Part shown: one piece after another, positions 34,162 through 43,891 of the stretch
How positions within the stretch are numbered: position 1 is the stretch's first letter
Layout of the letters: each line of letters starts with the position of its first letter
Assembly (NCBI RefSeq): GCF_042431545.1
Contig: NZ_JBHLYX010000009.1
DNA length: 64,000 bases
Strand: one strand, 5' to 3'
DNA from: Pseudoalteromonas xiamenensis
GTDB taxonomy: Bacteria > Pseudomonadota > Gammaproteobacteria > Enterobacterales > Alteromonadaceae
Translations under genes and position numbers: made by a program
The notes under the pieces: model-generated
The model's database searches: none
Told to the model about the DNA's origin: nothing
The model's input: the letters and a program-made list of their open reading frames with translations, nothing else

Positions 34162-36258
34162 ATGTTTTCAATCACGACTGCAGTTGCATCAAACCCAAGA
34201 CAGGACAGCCAAAAATCGTTTATGGATGAAGATCTATCAAGCGAAAAGGGGGATGTTTTCGCCGAGGAGTTGGCATTTGCGGAAGAAAAAGTCGATAACC
34301 GTCAATTTCAACGTGATAAAAAGATAGCTGATACGGAGGTTACAGACAAACCTTCTGATAAATCGGCAAAAACAACCGACATAGAAATAGATAAGCGAAT
34401 TTTAAGTGAAGCTGATGAGACGGTAGATGATGACTTATTGCTTGAACAACATGACGTTAAAGTAGATTTTGAGTCTAAAGAAGAATCAGATTCAATAAAC
34501 GAGTCTGAAAGCGCAAATGATTTTTTAACGTTTCTTCAATCGTCATTGGCCACCGTTACAACGCTAAAAAGTGCGACGTACAAAGGTGAAGAAGATACCT
34601 TAGATGAACAATCTTCTAATGATACTAATGAATCAATCGGGCAAGCGACCTCATTAGGAACACATGATTCACTCGATGAAACGGTAGCGCAAACGCAGAG
34701 CTTAGATAAGCAAGCAGAGGCTATAGCGAGTGAAGTCAGTAATAAAAAGAGTGCTGACAATCAAAGCGAGGTCAAAGCAACAAACCTCGATGAGCTAGTC
34801 TCTAAAATGGAAAAGAGTGACAAGCAAGAAACACTATCCATAGCATCATCAAACAAGGATTCACAACCGCAGATTAAGTTTGCACAGCTGCTTAACAATG
34901 AACAAGCAAAAGAAGAAGCCAATGCCAAGGCAATCGGGCTCAAAGTAAATGAACTTGAAACGCAACTTAATAGTCTATCGACAGAGGAACAAAGTAAGTT
35001 GAAGGCTTTACTTGAAGAAAAGCTTGAACAAGGTACTTTGACGAAGGAAGAGCGTCTTATTGCGCGCCAGATTGTTAATGCGCTTAACGATGCAAAGAAT
35101 GGAAATGTTACGCTTCCAGTAAAAGACTTTGTTTCTCAAAGTAGCGCTGTCAAAACGACAAATGAAAATAGTCAATCCGAAAATAACTCTAAAAGTCAGC
35201 CGACTGCCGCTGCAATTGTAACCAATCTTTCGGCAGAGCTAACTTCTGACGTCGAAGCGGTTGAATCTATTGCTGATTCTTCACTCTTGGCGGATGGCGA
35301 GAATGTAACGGTTGGCTCAAAAGTAGCGAATGTTGAAGATAAAGCGCCTTCGGAAAAGCGACAAATTGAACAACTTGTTTCTTCTAACAGCCAGCTAAGT
35401 AAAGGCGAGTCCAAAGATGTACAAGGTGAATCGAAAGTAGCTGCATCGGCTAAAAGTGCAGACAAGACGACTGTAGAAAACACTTTCTTTAAAGCAAACG
35501 AAGAGTCAGTGCTGCAAAAACAAAATGTTGAGCAGAAACTGGATGTATCGAAAGTGAAAGTGGATATTTTAGATGAGACTGATGTTGAGCAAGAAGAGAA
35601 CAGCGCTCACCAAAACGTAGAGGAAACAAAGGGACTGGCGAGTGTTTCAGCCAAGACTACGGAGCAACCTTCTTCTATTAATCGAGTCATGCAAACCATT
35701 GCACAACTTGCTGATTCAAACAGCCAAATTGAGTCTGCTGCCAACAAACAATTTGCAATGCAAGTCGAGCAAGCACAACATACTAATCATGCTCAGCAGG
35801 CAGCACAAAAAGTCGTAGTAGACCCTGAATTGTTGCAAGCGATGAATATCGCAAGACAAGATGCGGCGAAAGAGTTGCAAAATCGCGTTTCAATGATGCT
35901 TAACCTGAATAATAAAGAGGCTGAGATCCGTTTGGACCCACCGGAACTTGGCAGCATGCAAATTCGTATTCGCAGCGATGCTGAACAAGCGCAAGTGAAT
36001 TTTGTTGTGCAAAATCAGCAAGCAAAAGAGCTATTGGAGCAATCCATGCCAAAACTTCGTGAAATGTTAGCGGAGCAAGGTATAAACTTAGGTGAAAGCA
36101 GCATTGAACAGGGATTTGCCGGCAATCAAGGTAATGGGGAATCGATGGGACAACAGGGCTCCAACCGTTCACTGAGTGAGCAATCAGAGCCTCAAAACGT
36201 TGAAAACTTGGCAACAAAAGCAAAATCCTCAAGTTCAGCAATAGATTACTATGCCTAA
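34162..36258 (+). CDS. fliK: Flagellar hook-length control protein FliK
   Basis: Molecular ruler that stops hook growth and switches export to filament subunits by acting on FlhB. The first 540 residues are low-complexity, rich in Ser, Lys, Glu and Asp, as expected for the extended ruler. The conserved C-terminal domain (about 565-660) has EIRLDPPELGSMQIRI followed by VNFVVQNQQAKELLEQ, the Flg_hook signature. At 698 residues it is longer than the E. coli protein but usual for marine gammaproteobacteria. A dedicated sigma54 promoter precedes it. A second FliK-like gene lies at 54678. Confidence 0.92.
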   Translation: MFSITTAVASNPRQDSQKSFMDEDLSSEKGDVFAEELAFAEEKVDNRQFQRDKKIADTEVTDKPSDKSAKTTDIEIDKRILSEADETVDDDLLLEQHDVKVDFESKEESDSINESESANDFLTFLQSSLATVTTLKSATYKGEEDTLDEQSSNDTNESIGQATSLGTHDSLDETVAQTQSLDKQAEAIASEVSNKKSADNQSEVKATNLDELVSKMEKSDKQETLSIASSNKDSQPQIKFAQLLNNEQAKEEANAKAIGLKVNELETQLNSLSTEEQSKLKALLEEKLEQGTLTKEERLIARQIVNALNDAKNGNVTLPVKDFVSQSSAVKTTNENSQSENNSKSQPTAAAIVTNLSAELTSDVEAVESIADSSLLADGENVTVGSKVANVEDKAPSEKRQIEQLVSSNSQLSKGESKDVQGESKVAASAKSADKTTVENTFFKANEESVLQKQNVEQKLDVSKVKVDILDETDVEQEENSAHQNVEETKGLASVSAKTTEQPSSINRVMQTIAQLADSNSQIESAANKQFAMQVEQAQHTNHAQQAAQKVVVDPELLQAMNIARQDAAKELQNRVSMMLNLNNKEAEIRLDPPELGSMQIRIRSDAEQAQVNFVVQNQQAKELLEQSMPKLREMLAEQGINLGESSIEQGFAGNQGNGESMGQQGSNRSLSEQSEPQNVENLATKAKSSSSAIDYYA

Positions 36259-36314
36259 CAACTGCTATGCTATAACCACAATAGCGCATTTTTTAGAATA
36301 AAGTGGGTGAGAAG

Positions 36315-36842
36315 ATGGCGGAAGATAATAACAGTCTAGAAATAGAAGAAACGGGCGGGAAGAAGAAACTTATCATAATCATCGCCGCAGCTGTTGTCGT
36401 TGTCGCAGGTATTATTGGTTTCTTTTTATTTTCAGGTTCGTCAGAAGAACCGGTAGAGACACTTGCTGAAGAAGTACCCGCCACCGCAGCACCAGCAGCA
36501 AATAGTTCGAGTGCTCAAGTTGGAAGTGCGCTCTATGTTGCCATGCCAAGACCTTTTGTGTTTAACGTTCCAGGTGCCAGTCGAGACCGAATTGTACAGA
36601 TTAAGGTACAACTATTAGTTCGAGGTGATGGAAACGAAGAAGTTGCTAAAAAACATATTCCACTCATTGAAGGGACACTGCTCAGCGTTTTCTCGACAAC
36701 AACTGCAGATGAGTTGAGCACAACCGCGGGTAAAGAAACACTCCGACTAACCGCGTTAGACAAAGTTCAAGAAGCATTAACCAGTGTTGAAGGCAGCAAA
36801 GTTGTAGAACGTGTGTTGTTCACTGGTTTTGTAATGCAGTAG
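36315..36842 (+). CDS. fliL: Flagellar basal body-associated protein FliL
   Basis: Single-pass inner-membrane protein around the stator. A short lysine-bearing cytoplasmic start precedes the helix LIIIIAAAVVVVAGIIGFFL (about 20-39), then an Ala/Ser-rich periplasmic linker and the globular domain (ALYVAMPRPFVFNVPG, IVQIKVQLLVRG). ATG 36315 (175 residues) is chosen; an in-frame GTG at 36303 is possible, and neither has a strong ribosome site. fliM follows after nine bases. Confidence 0.93.
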   Translation: MAEDNNSLEIEETGGKKKLIIIIAAAVVVVAGIIGFFLFSGSSEEPVETLAEEVPATAAPAANSSSAQVGSALYVAMPRPFVFNVPGASRDRIVQIKVQLLVRGDGNEEVAKKHIPLIEGTLLSVFSTTTADELSTTAGKETLRLTALDKVQEALTSVEGSKVVERVLFTGFVMQ

Positions 36843-36851
36843 AGGTAGAGT

Positions 36852-37946
36852 GTGAGCGATTTACTTTCCCAAGACGAAATTGATGCGCTACTCCATGGTG
36901 TCGATGAAGTCGAAGAGGACGACATAAACGACGATGACGGTGAAGGCAGTTCCAAAGCCTTACAATATGATTTCTCTTCTCAGGATCGTATTGTCCGTGG
37001 TCGAATGCCAACGCTCGAAATCGTGAACGAGCGCTTTGCTCGGCATATGCGTATTTCTCTATTCAATATGATGCGTCGTACCGCTGAAGTTTCAATCAAC
37101 GGCGTTCAGATGCTTAAATTTGGCGAATACATCCACACACTGTTCGTTCCAACCAGTTTGAATATGGTGCGATTCCGTCCTTTAAAAGGGACTGGGCTCA
37201 TTACCATGGAAGCGCGATTAGTCTTTATCCTAGTTGATAACTTCTTTGGTGGTGATGGTCGATATCACGCTAAAATTGAAGGTCGTGAATTTACTCCTAC
37301 CGAACGTCGTATCGTGCAGATGCTTCTAAAAATCATCTTTGAGGATTATAAAGAAGCTTGGGCACCAGTAATGGACGTGTCTTTTGAATATTTAGACTCA
37401 GAAGTAAACCCTGCGATGGCGAACATAGTAAGTCCAACGGAAGTGGTCGTCATTAGTTCATTCCACATTGAACTCGACGGTGGTGGTGGTGATTTCCACA
37501 TTTCCCTTCCGTATTCGATGTTAGAGCCGATCCGAGAACTGCTTGATGCGGGTGTGCAGTCTGATACAGAAGATACCGATTTGCGTTGGAGTAAAGCTTT
37601 ACGTGACGAAATAATGGATGTTGAAGTTGAACTGTCCACGCAATTGCTTGAAATCGATTTGAGTTTGGCGCAGGTTATGGAGCTAAAAGCGGGTGACGTA
37701 ATCCCAGTGGATATGCCTGAACACGTAACGGTATTTATAGAAGAGTTGCCGACCTTTAGAGCAAAAATGGGGCGTTCAAGAGATTTTGTTGCGCTTCAGA
37801 TTAGCGAAAAGATTAAGCGACCAGAATCGGTTAAATCCGAGCTCCATGTCTTTACTAAGGGTGGTAAAAAGCTCGACAATGATGCCGAATTGGCTGAATT
37901 AGAAGAAGATCTACACTTGTCTGAAGGTGTTGATCTTGATTGGTAA
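36852..37946 (+). CDS. fliM: Flagellar motor switch protein FliM
   Basis: C-ring component that binds phospho-CheY. The N-terminal CheY-docking peptide LLSQDEIDALLHG is present at residues 3-15. The middle CheC-like domain (ARHMRISLFNMMRR) and the C-terminal SpoA domain (DVEVELSTQLLEIDLSL) follow. The start is GTG with GAGGTAGAG upstream. The length of 364 is typical. It heads the fliMNOPQR-flhB run. Confidence 0.96.
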   Translation: MSDLLSQDEIDALLHGVDEVEEDDINDDDGEGSSKALQYDFSSQDRIVRGRMPTLEIVNERFARHMRISLFNMMRRTAEVSINGVQMLKFGEYIHTLFVPTSLNMVRFRPLKGTGLITMEARLVFILVDNFFGGDGRYHAKIEGREFTPTERRIVQMLLKIIFEDYKEAWAPVMDVSFEYLDSEVNPAMANIVSPTEVVVISSFHIELDGGGGDFHISLPYSMLEPIRELLDAGVQSDTEDTDLRWSKALRDEIMDVEVELSTQLLEIDLSLAQVMELKAGDVIPVDMPEHVTVFIEELPTFRAKMGRSRDFVALQISEKIKRPESVKSELHVFTKGGKKLDNDAELAELEEDLHLSEGVDLDW

Positions 37947-37972
37947 TCAAGGTTTTAGCAGGGTTTTAAAGT

Positions 37973-38374
37973 ATGAGTGACGATCAAGATACAATGGATG
38001 AATGGGCAGCAGCCCTCGCCGAAGCAGAACAAGCAGATATTGGTGCGGAACCTGAAATTGCTGAATTAGAAGAGTTTTCTGAAGGTTCTGGAACAAAACT
38101 AAGTGCAGATGAGCGCAGAAAGTTAGATACGATTTTAGACATTCCTGTAACCATTTCGATGGAAGTTGGGCGATCAAAAATCAATATTCGTAACTTGCTC
38201 CAGCTTAACCAAGGTTCAGTCGTTGAACTTGACCGCGTAGCGGGTGAACCGCTGGACGTGTTAGTCAATGGAACGCTTATTGCGCATGGTGAAGTGGTTG
38301 TGGTCAACGATAAGTTTGGTATCCGTTTGACGGACGTCATTAGCCAAGTAGAGCGAATTAAAAAATTACGATGA
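37973..38374 (+). CDS. fliN: Flagellar motor switch protein FliN
   Basis: C-ring protein that pairs with FliM and docks FliH. The acidic N-terminal extension (to about residue 45) is followed by the SpoA domain: LDIPVTISMEVGRSKINI, LNQGSVVELDRVAGEPLD, and ending VVVNDKFGIRLTDVIS. The length of 133 residues is normal. Its stop overlaps the fliO start by four bases. Confidence 0.96.
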   Translation: MSDDQDTMDEWAAALAEAEQADIGAEPEIAELEEFSEGSGTKLSADERRKLDTILDIPVTISMEVGRSKINIRNLLQLNQGSVVELDRVAGEPLDVLVNGTLIAHGEVVVVNDKFGIRLTDVISQVERIKKLR

Positions 38375-38751
38375 GTGTGCTATTTTTAGTCTTGCTTGGT
38401 TTCAGTGGTTTTGCATTTGCTGCAAACCCAGCGGATGCACAAAACGTGATGACGATGATGACTTCATTACTTGGAGTTGTGATCGTCATTTTGTTATTGG
38501 CATGGCTTGTAAAAAAATTAAATCCTCAGCTTGGTGCGTCTGAGCACTTTAAAGTCGTGAGAAGTATGCCCTTAGGCACAAAAGAACGATTGATGATTAT
38601 TGAGTTAGACGATAAACAACACCTCTTAGGGGTAACGCCCAATAGCATTAATTACCTATATCAACTCGAGAAACCTCTGCCTCAAGCTGAAATGCCGATG
38701 ATGGCGAAAGGGATTTCTGAACTGCTGAAGACTTCGAAAAAAAATGAATAA
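38371..38751 (+). CDS. fliO: Flagellar biosynthetic protein FliO
   Basis: Membrane protein that helps FliP assemble in the export gate. A signal-like first segment (VLFLVLLGFSGFAFA) precedes the main transmembrane helix LLGVVIVILLLAWLVKKL, and the cytoplasmic tail contains VVRSMPLGTKERLMIIEL, the conserved FliO box. The length is 126. The first hydrophobic stretch may be a cleaved signal peptide. It overlaps fliP by eight bases. Confidence 0.93.
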   Translation: MSVLFLVLLGFSGFAFAANPADAQNVMTMMTSLLGVVIVILLLAWLVKKLNPQLGASEHFKVVRSMPLGTKERLMIIELDDKQHLLGVTPNSINYLYQLEKPLPQAEMPMMAKGISELLKTSKKNE

Positions 38752-39493
38752 TGCTCTAAAGCTACTTATCTTCACAGCAATATTGTTTTATCTCCCGGGT
38801 GTAAATGCGGAAGGCATCGAAGCTTTGAGTATTACTACCACCCCTGATGGCACGCAGGAATATTCCGTAACACTGCAAGTGCTCGCGATAATGACGGCAC
38901 TGAGTTTTATTCCAGCCGCGGTCATTATGATGACGTCATTTACGCGCATTATTGTTGTTCTTGGGATTTTGCGTCAGGCTATTGGTCTTCAACAATCACC
39001 TTCAAATCAAATTTTGGTTGGTATCTCGTTGTTTATGACTTTTTTTATCATGGCACCTATATTTAACCAGATAAATGACCAAGCATTACAACCGTATTTG
39101 AAGGATGAAGTTACTTCCATTCAAGCGCTTGAAATTGCAAAAGAGCCGATGAAGGCATTCATGCTCTCTCAAACGCGCATAAAGGACCTTGAAACTTTTG
39201 CTAAAATAGCGGGTTACGACAAACTTGATAAACCAGAAGATACGCCCTTTATTGTTATCATTCCGGCATTTGTAACCTCGGAATTGCAAACCGCTTTTAT
39301 TATCGGATTTATGTTTTTCATTCCTTTCCTTATCGTTGATTTGGTTGTAGCCAGTGTATTAATGGCCATGGGTATGATGATGCTTTCACCGATGATTGTT
39401 TCTTTACCGTTTAAAATAATGCTATTTGTGCTCGTAGACGGTTGGGGATTAGTCATGGGGACTCTCGCGCGAAGTTTCGGTTTGGGGGTGTAA
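38744..39493 (+). CDS. fliP: Flagellar export gate protein FliP
   Basis: Core of the export channel. A signal peptide (LLIFTAILFYLPGVNA) is followed by four membrane helices. The FliP signatures are visible: MMTSFTRIIVVLGILRQAIG and, near the C-terminus, MAMGMMMLSPMIVSLPFK. The length is 249. The gene is packed between fliO (overlap) and fliQ (one base gap), and all expected segments are intact. Confidence 0.96.
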   Translation: MNNALKLLIFTAILFYLPGVNAEGIEALSITTTPDGTQEYSVTLQVLAIMTALSFIPAAVIMMTSFTRIIVVLGILRQAIGLQQSPSNQILVGISLFMTFFIMAPIFNQINDQALQPYLKDEVTSIQALEIAKEPMKAFMLSQTRIKDLETFAKIAGYDKLDKPEDTPFIVIIPAFVTSELQTAFIIGFMFFIPFLIVDLVVASVLMAMGMMMLSPMIVSLPFKIMLFVLVDGWGLVMGTLARSFGLGV

Positions 39494-39494
39494 T

Positions 39495-39764
39495 GTGGAA
39501 CCTGAAGTATTCGTCGATATTCTTAGTGATTCGCTTTTCTTAGTCATCAAGCTTGTGTCGGCGATTGTTGTACCCGGTCTGATTGTGGGTTTATGTGTGG
39601 CCGTGTTTCAAGCGGCAACCTCAATTAACGAGCAAACACTGAGCTTTTTGCCTAGACTCATAATTACAATCGTTGCGTTAATTATTGGTGGGCATTGGCT
39701 CACACAAGAACTGATGGACTTTTTTACTCGTCTCGTGGAAATGATCCCAGAAATCGCGGGGTAA
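39495..39764 (+). CDS. fliQ: Flagellar export gate protein FliQ
   Basis: An 89-residue protein with two transmembrane hairpin helices (LFLVIKLVSAIVVPGLIVGL and LIITIVALIIGGHW). It carries the family segment AVFQAATSINEQTLSFLPR. The start is GTG, directly after the fliP stop. It forms the export gate with FliP and FliR. Confidence 0.95.
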   Translation: MEPEVFVDILSDSLFLVIKLVSAIVVPGLIVGLCVAVFQAATSINEQTLSFLPRLIITIVALIIGGHWLTQELMDFFTRLVEMIPEIAG

Positions 39765-39767
39765 AAA

Positions 39768-40547
39768 ATGGAATTTCCATTTGCCGTTGTTATTCAGTGG
39801 TTAAGTGACTTTTTGTTACCGTTAGTGCGCGTTAGTTCGATGATGATGGTGATGGCGGGACTTGGCGCTCAAAATGTGCCGAGTCGCGTTAAACTCTCAA
39901 TGGCGGTTGTAACTACGTTTGTCTTAGTGCCTGCGCTTCCTCCAACTCAATTCACCGATTTATTTTCTTTATCGATGATATTTGTGGTGATCCAGCAGAT
40001 GCTTATTGGTATCGCAATTGGCTTTGCTTCCTTGTTACTCTTAAACACGTTCGTTATCGCGGGTCAAATACTGGCAATGCAGACAGGGTTGGGGTTTGCC
40101 TCTGTGGTAGACCCAGCTAATGGTTTATCCGTACCTGCTGTTGGACAATTCTATTTAATTCTTGCAACCCTACTTTTTTTTGTTTTTAACGGTCATCTAA
40201 TGATGATCCAGATGGTCGCATTTAGTTTTGAAACATGGCCAATCAACGGAGAATGGTGGCCGGTTGACAATTACTGGGATATTTTGATGTGGGGAGGGTG
40301 GATGTTTTCGACTGCCCTTGCGCTGTCTCTTGCACCGTTGACTGCTATGCTTGTTATAAACATTTCATTTGGCATCATGACTCGGGCCGCACCACAAATG
40401 AACATATTCTCTGTGGGCTTCGCGTTTACACTGGTAGCTGGTTTAATGATTATTTGGGCAACAATGGGAAATTTCATCACACAGTACGAGTTTCAATGGC
40501 TTAAAATGGTTGAACTAATGTGTGGTATGATTGGTTGTAGCGTTTAG
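39768..40547 (+). CDS. fliR: Flagellar export gate protein FliR
   Basis: A 259-residue membrane protein with about six hydrophobic segments. The family's central motif is seen in LNTFVIAGQILAMQTGLGFA and DPANGLSVPAVGQF. It contributes one subunit to the FliPQR gate and contacts FlhB, encoded nine bases downstream. The start is ATG, three bases after fliQ. Confidence 0.95.
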   Translation: MEFPFAVVIQWLSDFLLPLVRVSSMMMVMAGLGAQNVPSRVKLSMAVVTTFVLVPALPPTQFTDLFSLSMIFVVIQQMLIGIAIGFASLLLLNTFVIAGQILAMQTGLGFASVVDPANGLSVPAVGQFYLILATLLFFVFNGHLMMIQMVAFSFETWPINGEWWPVDNYWDILMWGGWMFSTALALSLAPLTAMLVINISFGIMTRAAPQMNIFSVGFAFTLVAGLMIIWATMGNFITQYEFQWLKMVELMCGMIGCSV

Positions 40548-40556
40548 GTGTAAAGA

Positions 40557-41687
40557 ATGGCTGAAGATTCCGGTCAAGAAAGAACCGAAGAACCCACCAG
40601 TAAAAAAATAGATGAAGCTCGGAAAAAGGGGCAAATTGCCCGTTCAAAAGAGTTGGGGACAACCTTTGTCCTTATTTTTTCGGCAATTGCACTGCTCATG
40701 TACGGACCCGGTATCGCAAAAGGTTTATATAACTTAATGGGACGTATGCTTACCCTCAATCGCAATGAAACCTATGATACTACGAAGATGTTTGCGGTGT
40801 GGGGAAGTGCATTCAGTGAATTAATTTTTCCTATGGCGATGTTTGTTTTTGTCGTTGCGCTTGCCGGAATAATCGGGAATACCTTGTTAGGTGGTTTCAA
40901 TTTTAGTTGGGAAGCGGCCTCTCCAAAGCCAAGTAAAATGTCGCCGATGAAAGGCCTCAAGCGCATGTTCGGTGCTCAGGCGGGTATTGAATTGATCAAA
41001 GCTATCTTAAAGTTTTCGCTTGTCGCTGGGTTTGCGATTTTGCTTATTCAAGGGTACTTTTATGAAATACTTCATTTGAGTATTGAAAGCCCACCACAAA
41101 GTATCGTTCATGCTTTGGAGATTTTAGCTTGGATGTTCTTAGCCTTGAGCTGCACGCTTGTCATCATTTCCGCAATTGACGCGCCTTATCAAAGTTATAA
41201 TCACCACAAGCAATTAAAAATGACACTGCAAGAAGTTAAAGACGAATATAAGAACTCAGAAGGTGACCCGATGATTAAGGGTCGTATTCGTCGAATGCAA
41301 CGTGAAATGTCACAGCGAAGAATGATGCAAGATGTTCCCGACGCCGATGTTGTTGTAACGAACCCAACCCACTATTCGGTGGCACTCAAATATGATACGG
41401 AAAAGGCAGGCGCCCCAATGGTCATTGCTAAAGGGGTGGATGAGCTTGCGATGCAAATCAGAAAAGTTGCTATTGGTAATGACGTGCCTATCGTTGAATC
41501 CCCAGCATTAACGCGTTCACTTTATCATACAACGGAAGTTGGCGACCAAATACCAGAGCAACTTTTTACGGCGGTTGCACAGGTACTTGCGTACGTATTC
41601 CAATTAAAACGTTTCAATAAAGGTCGAGGTAAGAGACCGGTGCCATTGAAAAAAGAATTACCGATCCCAGATAACTTAAAGCATTAA
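40557..41687 (+). CDS. flhB: Flagellar export switch protein FlhB
   Basis: Substrate-specificity switch of the export gate. Four membrane helices occupy the first 215 residues after a basic N-terminus (ERTEEPTSKKIDEARKKG). The cytoplasmic domain contains the self-cleavage motif NPTH at residues 269-272 (VVVTNPTHYSVAL). The length of 376 is normal. It works with FliK. A second, truncated FlhB-like gene that lacks this motif is at 54360. Confidence 0.96.
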   Translation: MAEDSGQERTEEPTSKKIDEARKKGQIARSKELGTTFVLIFSAIALLMYGPGIAKGLYNLMGRMLTLNRNETYDTTKMFAVWGSAFSELIFPMAMFVFVVALAGIIGNTLLGGFNFSWEAASPKPSKMSPMKGLKRMFGAQAGIELIKAILKFSLVAGFAILLIQGYFYEILHLSIESPPQSIVHALEILAWMFLALSCTLVIISAIDAPYQSYNHHKQLKMTLQEVKDEYKNSEGDPMIKGRIRRMQREMSQRRMMQDVPDADVVVTNPTHYSVALKYDTEKAGAPMVIAKGVDELAMQIRKVAIGNDVPIVESPALTRSLYHTTEVGDQIPEQLFTAVAQVLAYVFQLKRFNKGRGKRPVPLKKELPIPDNLKH

Positions 41688-41704
41688 CATTAACTTTCTA
41701 TTCT

Positions 41705-41724
41705 ACTGGAATAGTTATTGCTTT
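41705..41724 (+). promoter_or_regulatory. sigma54-type promoter of flhA
   Basis: ACTGGAATAGTTATTGCTTT has GG at 41708-41709 and GC at 41720-41721, ten bases apart, with an intact TTGC -12 box and a weaker -24 box. It lies in the 74-base gap between flhB and flhA, where flhA transcription is expected to start in polar-flagellar clusters. Confidence 0.6.
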
Positions 41725-41761
41725 AAACTTAATGCGTCAATTTATTTTCATAAGATAACCT

Positions 41762-43873
41762 ATGGATTTTAAAGCAGTTCTAGACCAGTTTAAACAAAAT
41801 AGAAATGACTATCTCAAAGGGATAGGCACCCCGATTATTGTTTTGGCCGCGCTTGGTATGGTTATTTTACCCATGCCGCCGTTTTTGCTAGATGTGCTTT
41901 TCTCCTTCAATATTGCCCTTGCACTCGTTGTGTTGTTAGTCACGGTTTACACGTTAAAACCGCTTGAATTTGGTATGTTCCCTTCTGTTTTGCTTATCGC
42001 AACTATTTTGCGCCTCGCGCTAAACGTCGCAAGTACGCGAGTTGTGCTACTAGAAGGACACAATGGGGGAGACGCTGCGGGTAAAGTCATCGAAGCGTTT
42101 GGATCCGTTGTTATCGGTGGTAATTACGCGGTTGGTCTTATTGTTTTTATCATTTTGATGGTTATTAACTTTGTTGTAATCACCAAAGGTGCTGGCCGTA
42201 TTTCGGAAGTTTCTGCACGCTTCACCTTAGACGCGATGCCTGGTAAACAAATGGCGATTGATGCGGACTTAAACGCCGGATTTATTTCCGCGGAAGATGC
42301 GAGAGCTCGTCGTGAGGAAGTCACGCGCGAGGCGGACTTTTATGGTTCTATGGACGGTGCGAGTAAATTCGTAAAAGGGGACGCGATAGCGGGCCTTGTC
42401 ATTCTCTTTATCAATATTATTGGTGGTTTGTTTGTAGGGATGATCCAACATGACCTTAGTTTCTCTCGAGCAATGGAAGTGTACACACTTCTCACCATCG
42501 GTGATGGTCTTGTAGCGCAAATCCCTTCACTTCTGTTATCCATTGGTACGGCCATTGTGGTAACCCGTGAAAATGCTTCCCAAAACATGGGAGAGCAGGT
42601 TCAGAAACAATTAGGCAATGAAAAGTCGCTTTTTATTGCTTCAGGTATCATGTTTATTATGGGCGTTGTGCCTGGAATGCCCCATCTTGCTTTCCTAGGC
42701 TTTGGTACTTTTCTAGCTTACCTAGCTTATTATTTACAAAAGCAAAAAGCGAAAGCCGAAACCGAAGCCGCGGAAATGGAAGCGAAAGGTGGGGCCATTG
42801 CTGCGAATAAGTCCAGTCAGTTAGACCAAAAAGAGCTCGGCTGGGACGACGTACAGCCGGTAGATGTTATCGGATTGGAAGTAGGTTATCGTTTAATCCC
42901 ACTCGTTGATCAAGCCCAAGGCGGTGAGCTGCTGAGTCGCATCAAAGGTGTACGTAAGAAGCTTTCACAAGAACTCGGTTTCCTTGTCCCGCCAGTTCAT
43001 ATTCGAGATAACTTAGAGTTGGATCCGAATGCTTATCGAATCACGCTCATGGGTGTTGCGACGGGAGAAGGCGAACTAAAACATGGCGACGAGTTAGCGA
43101 TAAATCCTGGCCAAGTATTCGGTCCGATCAATGGGGTTGCTACTCGAGATCCCGCGTTTGGCCTGGATGCGGTATGGATAAAACCTGACCAAAAAGACGA
43201 AGCACAGTCTCTGGGCTATACCGTAGTCGATGCCGCAACGGTGGTCGCGACGCACATTAGTCAATTATTAACTAATAACGCTTCGTTGTTATTAGGCCAT
43301 GAAGAAGTTCAGAATTTGCTCGATATGTTGGCGAAAAGCCATCCTCGATTAGTTGAGGGTCTAGTACCTGATATTTTACCGTTAACAACGGTAGTTAAAG
43401 TGCTACAAAATTTACTCAATGAAGGGGTCGCCATCCGTGATATGCGTACGGTTGTGCAAACCCTTGTGGAGTATGGTCCACGCAGTCAAGACCCTGATGT
43501 ACTCACGGCTGCAGTGCGAATTTCACTTCGCCGACTCATCGTTCAAGATGCGGTTGGTAACAACGACGAAATCCCTGTCATAACATTGGCGCCCGAGTTG
43601 GAACAGATGTTGCATAACTCATTGCAGAACGCAGGTGATGAGGGCGCAGGTATCGAACCTGGTCTTGCAGAGAGGCTTCAAAACTCATTGAGAGAAGCTC
43701 ATCAAACGCAAGAAATGCTAGGCGAACCTTCCATCTTATTAACCTCTGGAATGTTACGAAGTGTGCTATCAAGATTTGTTAAACACACGATTCCGGGCCT
43801 TCGAGTGATGTCATATCAAGAAGTGCCGGAAGAAAGACAAATCAAAATAGTAAGCTCAGTTGGACAGCAATAG
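41762..43873 (+). CDS. flhA: Flagellar export gate protein FlhA
   Basis: Largest export gate subunit: eight membrane helices in the first 330 residues and a large cytoplasmic docking domain. The conserved region between helices is complete (GRISEVSARFTLDAMPGKQM and AEDARARREEV), as is the C-terminal stretch beginning RRLIVQDAVGNN. The length of 703 is standard. It starts the flhA-flhF-flhG-fliA run and has its own sigma54 promoter. Confidence 0.97.
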   Translation: MDFKAVLDQFKQNRNDYLKGIGTPIIVLAALGMVILPMPPFLLDVLFSFNIALALVVLLVTVYTLKPLEFGMFPSVLLIATILRLALNVASTRVVLLEGHNGGDAAGKVIEAFGSVVIGGNYAVGLIVFIILMVINFVVITKGAGRISEVSARFTLDAMPGKQMAIDADLNAGFISAEDARARREEVTREADFYGSMDGASKFVKGDAIAGLVILFINIIGGLFVGMIQHDLSFSRAMEVYTLLTIGDGLVAQIPSLLLSIGTAIVVTRENASQNMGEQVQKQLGNEKSLFIASGIMFIMGVVPGMPHLAFLGFGTFLAYLAYYLQKQKAKAETEAAEMEAKGGAIAANKSSQLDQKELGWDDVQPVDVIGLEVGYRLIPLVDQAQGGELLSRIKGVRKKLSQELGFLVPPVHIRDNLELDPNAYRITLMGVATGEGELKHGDELAINPGQVFGPINGVATRDPAFGLDAVWIKPDQKDEAQSLGYTVVDAATVVATHISQLLTNNASLLLGHEEVQNLLDMLAKSHPRLVEGLVPDILPLTTVVKVLQNLLNEGVAIRDMRTVVQTLVEYGPRSQDPDVLTAAVRISLRRLIVQDAVGNNDEIPVITLAPELEQMLHNSLQNAGDEGAGIEPGLAERLQNSLREAHQTQEMLGEPSILLTSGMLRSVLSRFVKHTIPGLRVMSYQEVPEERQIKIVSSVGQQ

Positions 43874-43891
43874 TGAGTAAGGGGTTGTCAA

